The notes beneath the pieces were generated by a model. It saw only the letters and a list, made by a program, of their open reading frames with translations, made no database searches and had not been told where the DNA came from. The position numbers and the translations under genes were made by a program. Shown piece after piece: positions 59,001-64,000 of a stretch of DNA of 64,000 bases (its first letter is position 1; every line of letters begins with the position of its first letter). The stretch is from Candolleomyces eurysporus (lineage: Eukaryota > Basidiomycota > Agaricomycetes > Agaricales > Psathyrellaceae), in contig JANBPK010000943.1 of NCBI GenBank assembly GCA_027579435.1, forward strand, positions 1-64,000. Direction: 5' to 3'.

Positions 59001-59453
59001 TGATAGGAGTAAGCCTCGTTTCATCCTCGTTACAAGTCTGGGCCCCGTTGTAATTTTTTTTGTTATCTAGTTTCTTTCTCCGCAAGCAATGAGACGTGCT
59101 GTGAGGCACCCCTGTTGCGTCATAGCGCTCGGGATCCTTCCTAATTCACACATCAATCANTTTTTTTCTGCAAGACACAACGAATTGATTTCCCCAAAAC
59201 TTTGGGATCATCAACCGCTCGTCAAAAGGAGTCGATTGCGCATTTTTTTTGGTGATTTTTGAAGCAAAATCCAGGAACGGCGAAATATTTCCATGCCCAG
59301 CTCAAGAAATCCTGATTTTCTGGGCAACAAACCGATAGATTTCGCTCAAACTTTGAGAGAACAGAGGCCCAACAGGAATACATTGATTGAGATACTTTCC
59401 AGACACAGCTATAGAATCTCGAAAAGTTGGTCGAGTTTGCCTGTCCATGACTG
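56002..59453 (-). mobile_element. 3452-bp DNA transposon, Tc1/mariner-like ends
   Basis: Terminal inverted repeats of about 27 bp: left CAGTCGCGGACAGGCAAACT at 56002, right the complement reading CAGTCATGGACAGGCAAACT from 59453, continuing CGACCAA on both sides with two mismatches in the arm. TA dinucleotides flank it (56000-56001 and 59454-59455). It encodes a minus-strand transposase (56193-58989). Subterminal stretches at 56060-56100 and 59325-59365 share a direct repeat (AACAAA-(C)-ATAGATTT then CAAACTTGAG-like). The element looks complete in structure but not in coding. Confidence 0.8.
56193..58989 (-). pseudogene. Broken DDE transposase of the 3.45-kb element
   Basis: Belongs to the large agaricomycete DDE superfamily transposases. 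Exon 1 58989-58581 (basic start MPPPKKKKN) joins through a GT-AG intron to 58523, giving KREQK-DQPTEYRKGSD and MPKWKARQMKQGKLDAFF. The core follows in the same frame: ALARHYQIYKELPVEKRGGY, LRWLLKLGWVKTTRKKGIYM, PGEKEIIAVFQDKSCFHAND, KKGRGRLIH, ALFIFDQSSAHAALPEDALK, FLPKCHCELNPIEM, and the last exon YWGWAKYRYRQMEKK to KYKGHRTISN. Acidic residues of the triad are visible in FQDKS, IFDQSSAHA and ELNPIE. In-frame stops: TGA after YFAR, TGA after RGAA, TGA after IPGL, TGA after VQKP and TAA after ITEY. At least three TGA lie where the family has Arg. Introns near 57255-57196 and 56506-56462 are intact. Otherwise little damage. Confidence 0.8.
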
Positions 59454-59684
59454 TAGCACTGTAGGCAGTGTAGCAGCATAGCCACCTCCACCTTCCCCCA
59501 GAAACGCGCAGTGGACTTTGAATCAGTGGCAGTTTGGCAGTTATTGCCAGTTCCTTTACATCTCCCCTCCATCCCAGACTGTCCTACCAATTCAGCATGT
59601 AAAAATAGGGCCTAAATCCCATTATTTGACCACTTTGTTCTATAATTACTCTATTCTGCTCTCTTCAAAGTCTCTGTTTGCTGT

Positions 59685-60357
59685 CTTTATTGCTGTTTTC
59701 ATAATTGTTGGCGCAGCCGTTGAAACGCGCGCAAACACAAAATCCATGCGCGATTTGGGTTGTCGATTGGGGCACCCCATAGCTCAACAACGGGTGCACG
59801 AATCACCACGATTTTAGATACATTCAAAAGCGTGGATCGACTAGAATGTATTAGTGTACTTTTTTCCCTCATTAAATCATGCTTTCTCCTCAGGCTGGAC
59901 AAACATCACAAAGGAGTCCAATTTGACAAGTGCAATTCATGTTGCATGCTCAACGAGGTTCAGTCCTCCCAGAATGAAATTATAGGGTCAGCATACTAGT
60001 GTAGTAAAGCTCTACATTGATTTTAGAGAGGTTATTTGCCCTCTCTCATCTGAGATAACAATACCCTTTGGCATGGTGATACTGGGCAGAGAGGTTTGGT
60101 GATGGGAACCACATGAGGGTTGATGACATGCATCCAACCACCTGGTTTCAATTTAGAAATGGCCTTATTTTTCTACAGCAATACATTCTGCTCAATCCAC
60201 GCTTTCGAACGCATCTAAAATCGTGGTGATTTGTGCACCCGTTGTTGAGCTCTGGGGTGCCCCATCGACGACCCAAATTGCGCGCGGATTTTGTGTTTGC
60301 GTGTGTTTCAGCGGCCGCGCCAACAATTATGAAAACAGCAATAATGCCAAAGATTAC
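59685..60357. repeat. Large inverted repeat, arms about 165 bp
   Basis: The left arm (59685-59850) and the reverse complement of the right arm (60195-60357) align along their length, differing at roughly one base in six. Shared sequence runs from GCTGTTTTCATAATTGTTGG through CGCAAACACAAAATCC, CTCAACAACGGGTGCAC and ATCACCACGATTTTAGAT to GAATGTATT. Both arms encode the same short peptide outward-in (AVFIIVGAA-ET-ANTKS), in a hydrophobic leader-like frame. Spacer about 340 bp. May be a fold-back element or two inverted fragments of one repeat. Confidence 0.7.
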
Positions 60358-60602
60358 TGGCAGTCTAAGCATCTGGAAGCCGTCTCTTACGATGGTTACA
60401 CTAAGAGATACTCACAGACAATATACATTAGATCAACGTGTATTGTTGAAGGATCTCGAGATGATACAGAGCGGAGGAAATGCAGAGATGAGGGGAGACA
60501 GAGAAAGGTAAGGTATAAGTCATGTCTGCACCGTATATATATGAGAGCAACTGTCATGTGATTGTTTTATATATGTGGGTCCGTATGTACGCTGTGGAAC
60601 GT

Positions 60603-63600
60603 CATTACACTACTCCTGTCTCAAAAAAAAGCAAACATTTAAAGTGAAAGAAAAATAAAAAGGAAAGAAAACAAACAGAAAATGCTCAGCACGGGTGCAT
60701 CAAAACCCAGTGGGAAAAAGCTACCGGCTGGCCGAGAAAGAGAAGTGAAGATTTATACATAATCCTGGGGGTGGGCCGTTTGCCATATGTCCAAGGCTTC
60801 GCAGTCTTCAAGTTCCTTCCCGGGCAGCCATTTGTCATCTTTCAGACCATAACCTCTCCATCTGACAAGATAACACCAGCCTTTGCCACGTCTTCGCGAA
60901 TCAATTATGCAATTGATCCACCATTCTTCTGCGCCATCTGGCGTCATAACTGGACCGGGTCGTGAGTGTTCTCTCAAAGGAAACTTTGCAGCATTGTTGG
61001 GTACGAAACGCTTCAGTTGGGAGACGTGGAAGGTAGGAAAGATATTAGAAGAAATCGGCAAATCTAAGGTGTAAGAAGAAGAGTCAGCATGAGTTTTTAG
61101 AATACGATAAGGGCCATCAAATCTTGGGATGAATTTTGCGGTCCTCCTCGCGTCACCAGCGAGATATTCTCTACGCCGGTTCCTGGTGCATAGTAAGACC
61201 TTGTCGCCCACTTCGAAATGAGGATCTGGATTTCTGTGTTTGTTTGATGCTTTCGCTTGGTTGATCTTAGCATGGTGAAGATTGTCCTGAGCCTCCAGAA
61301 CGTCCACTCGTAAGTGCTCGAGAGTTGAGAGCGCTAGGTCGAGGTCGGTTGATGGGGGAATCGAGGTGTCGTTGAGTGAAAAGGGTGGGATGACACGGGG
61401 GGAAAACCCAGACTTCAGCTGGAAGGCTGAAAAGCCCGTGGAGCTGTTAACCGTGTTCATCATATCAAAGCAGACCTTTGGAAGGGCCTTAACCCAACCC
61501 TTCTGGTCACGCTCCACATGATAACGCAAGGCCTGGATCACAGTTTTGTTGGTATGCTCACTGGCGCCGTTGGTCTGAGGATGAAAGGCTGAGGACATTT
61601 TCAGCTTTACCCCAGTGAGTGTATGCAGCGTCTTCCAAAACAACGACGTAAACAACTTATCCCGATCCGAAACTATTTCCAACGGCAATCCGTTGTCACA
61701 GTACCAGTTGTCGAAAAAGATTTCAGCAAATTCCGGGGCGGTAATCGTAGATTTGCACGGCACTAGCTTTATGTCGGCCCTGAGACAATCTGTCATCGTA
61801 ACGACAAAATCAAAACCCTTGTCCACAGGCAGCGGCCCGACAAAGTCAATTGCGATGGACGCAAAACGGGAGTCGGGCACGGGTAGCGAGTGAAGAGGGC
61901 CAGAGGGCCGTACAGTAGGGGATTTGTTCCTCTGGCATGCTTCACACCCAGCTATATATCCCATTTTGAGGTCACGGCGCATGTTCGGCCAATAAAAATC
62001 GTCCCGAAGAGCCTCATATGCCTTTTGGAATCCAAAATGGCCCAGAGCATCATGTGCAAGCTGGAACACTGTTTCCCGAAGCCCTGGAGTGTCTGGCACC
62101 AACAACCGATTATTCAGGTACCACAGGCCATCTTGGCTGCACAGGTTCTGAATGCCTTCTGCCGCATCGGCCAGTTTCTGACACCATGGGTCCAGTGTAT
62201 CACCGTGAATCATCGACTGAATGAAACTGTCATCAATCGACAACTTGATGGATTTCCGGTCATCAACTACAGCGGCAGCAAGAGAGGGAAGCAGGCTGTA
62301 TTCCAGACAGGTATTACAATCTTGAATGATGGTGGCCGCAGCAAGTGGGGAGTCTCCCTTGGCTGCCAATATCGGTGAATCAGTCGCCCTCTGGTCATCC
62401 CAGAGGTCAAACTCGGTGGCCACCTGTTCAGCGAGGTTACTACTGTCAATCAACTCTGTGTGCGACAGTGCGTCGGCAACGGTGTTCTCCTCCCCCTTGA
62501 CATAGACAAACTTGCCGTCAAATTGGGAGAGGTACTCCATCCAGCGTTGTTGCCTTCCCGAAAGGTCCTTCTGACCATCAAAATTCTCCAGTGTGCAATG
62601 GTCTGTGTAGATGAAGAAGGATTCACCAACCAGGTCAGAATGCCACTTAACCAGAGCCCGCATAACAGCCAGCATCTCTTTTTCATGAATCGGATAGTGC
62701 AGCTGTGCTCCCTTGAACGGAGCCGAATCAAACGCCACAGGCTGAGCTGATTCCCATGTAGGCCCGAACGACAGGATAGCGCCAGAGCACATATTGGAGG
62801 CATCGGTGGTTACGTAGATTTTGTTGGCTCCCGGACTCTCATGGTCAATATTTGTAAGGCATTCAGCGCCAACCACGAGGTCCTTTATTCCGTCAAACAC
62901 TTTCTGGTGTTCAGCCGTCCACTGAGGGAACTCAATGTCACAATCCTTCATAGTCAGGCGAAAGAGAACCTCAGTATGGGCTGCAAGGTTTGGCAAGAAG
63001 GCAGCGAGGTACCGAACAAGACCCAAGAACCGACGGACCTTGGTAGCAGATTTCAGAGGCGGCCAGTGCTTTATCTTATCAACCTTCTGGCCATCAGGGT
63101 GAACACCTTCTGCCGAAATAACATGACCCAAGCAATGGATCTCGTTGCAGAAGAGACAGGTCTTCTTAGGGTTCAACGAAAGCCTGTGTTCCCGAAGCGC
63201 AGTCAATATTTCATGTAGGTGACAAACATGTTCTTCCACAGTATCTGAGAAAACGACAATATCATCCAGATAAACGTGGACAAAATTTCCGAGGAACGGA
63301 GCAAGCGCTCGTGCAATCCTGCGCTGATGGATTGAGGGCGCATTGCGAAGTCCCATTGGCATCACAAGCCAGTCGAACGAGCCCCACAGTGTACTAACTG
63401 CGGTGAATTCTACATCGTCTGGATGCATCCTTGTCTGAAAAAACGCGTTTGTCATGTCAAAGACCGAAAAGATCTTTCCACAAGCGATGTTGGCAATTAT
63501 GTCGTCGACCCGAGGAAGAGGGTATCAATCAGGCACAGTGTTTGCATTAAGAACGCGATAGTCATTGACCCAGCGCAGCTTAGCCATCAGGTCAGCTTTC

Positions 63601-64000
63601 GGTATGACAAACGAGGGCGAGGCAAAAGGGGAAGAGGAAGGGCGAATACGGCCTGCTGCAAGATGCTCTTCAATGAGCTCCTTCCACTTATCGCAGTACT
63701 TACGAAGGCAGCTATAAGTCCATGATGGCATTGACCAGTTCGGATCTTTCAATTGAATTCGAGCGTGTACGTCAGAGGGAAGATCATCAACTGAGGATGG
63801 GGGGGGAAAAGACATCCTCGTAACTTTTCAGAATCTGTTGCTCAAGTTCAGCCCTCTGGATCGCTGTCACTTTGTCTCGGATAATCTTATTCACCGCAGC
63901 AATGGCAGCGTTGACACAGCATGAGGAGCTCAAGCCCTTAAGCGCCAAGCGGCGATGTGAAGTCTGTTGCAACAACTCTGTCAACATATCTGCCCAGTCA
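60603..64000 (-). mobile_element. Ty3/gypsy chromovirus, 3' part
   Basis: LTR retrotransposon transcribed on the minus strand; gag and the 5' LTR lie past the right edge. After the pol stop (60753) the minus strand reads a poly-T run, then GAGACAGGAGTAG as a possible polypurine tract, then TGTAATGACGTTCC as a possible 3' LTR start (plus-strand end near 60609). The LTR's other end cannot be fixed without the 5' copy, so the true left border may reach to about 60400 or below. Confidence 0.8.
60753..63987 (-). pseudogene. Gypsy pol: RT, RNase H, integrase, chromodomain
   Basis: The main open frame (63455-60753) encodes the reverse transcriptase from MTNAFFQTRMHPDDVEF with the YLDDIVVFS active site (about residues 62-70), RNase H (TTDASNMCSGAI, about 216; YTDHCTLENF), the integrase zinc finger (His 468 and 473, Cys 504 and 507), the integrase core with acidic residues at about 537, 597 and 633 (IAIDFVGPL, IVSDRD, NGASEHTNK), and a chromodomain-like end (YLVRWRGYGLKDDKWLPGKE). 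Upstream in the same frame, 63815-63525 reads RT sequence (RIRPSSSPFASPSFVIPKAD, LRWVNDYRVLNANTVPD), then an in-frame TGA where the family has Arg before YPLPRVDD. A C8 run near 63799-63806 breaks the frame again: the upstream part (KSYEDVFSPP) joins PSSVDDLPSD if one C is dropped. The stop codon is the more credible true lesion. Confidence 0.85.

Noticed and set aside
58561..59109. Independent gene upstream of the transposase
   Set aside because: It joins in frame through a GT-AG intron to the transposase and is its first exon.
59518..60372. Two small secreted proteins
   Set aside because: The two leader-like frames are the arms of one inverted repeat, so they are more likely repeat sequence than genes.
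1..64000. CRISPR arrays, rRNA operons, bacterial-type operons
   Set aside because: No regular direct-repeat array and no rRNA-like sequence were seen; gene structure is eukaryotic throughout.

Overview
The window looks like chromosomal DNA of a filamentous basidiomycete, most likely an Agaricomycete. Genes are broken by many short (about 45-145 nt) GT-AG introns. The protein families are typical of that class: a microsomal P450 in 14 exons, a CHAT-domain protease, NACHT NTPases, an F-box protein, an ISC1-type sphingomyelinase, a ferric reductase, and single-pass membrane proteins with a Ser/Thr/Asn-rich ectodomain. I cannot name the genus from sequence alone. Ten single N characters, mostly next to homopolymer runs, together with frameshifts at other runs, point to homopolymer-length errors in the assembly. 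Several apparent gene breaks are therefore probably artefacts.

Layout. 1-751: the 5' part of a Skn7/Prr1-type HSF-domain transcription factor, running off the left edge. 2019-3068: a single-pass membrane protein. 4320-6713: a cytochrome P450. 7157-8125 and 13684-14720: two decayed copies of one uncharacterised gene, in inverted orientation, flanking a 1389-residue coiled-coil protein at 8313-12679. 16.2-26.95 kb: three direct, diverged repeat units, each holding a multi-pass membrane-protein gene on the minus strand (one apparently intact, two degenerate). 26.95-29.4 kb: no convincing gene.

29.4-39.3 kb holds a CHAT protease gene head-to-head with a truncated caspase-like gene, then an ISC1-type phospholipase C, then a NACHT NTPase. 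40.1-49.8 kb holds an F-box protein, a Pro-rich four-helix membrane protein and a ferric-reductase-like flavocytochrome. 50.9-54.4 kb holds a second NACHT NTPase and a small subunit of serine palmitoyltransferase. From 55.1 kb on the window is mobile DNA: a 303-bp MITE, a 3452-bp DNA transposon with TA target duplications and a broken DDE transposase, a large inverted repeat, and the 3' part of a Ty3/gypsy chromovirus that continues past the right edge.

How genes may work together. The CHAT protease, caspase remnant and two NACHT NTPases all belong to families associated with regulated cell death or non-self recognition in fungi, and they lie within about 23 kb. Two sphingolipid genes with opposite roles (ISC1-type breakdown, SPT-subunit synthesis) are in the same window, which may be coincidence. 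The transposons carry TGA stops where the families normally have arginine, as expected from C-to-T change at CGA codons. Exon boundaries are my own reading of splice signals plus protein continuity. For most multi-exon genes the summed exon length is a multiple of three once the ambiguous bases are handled as stated.
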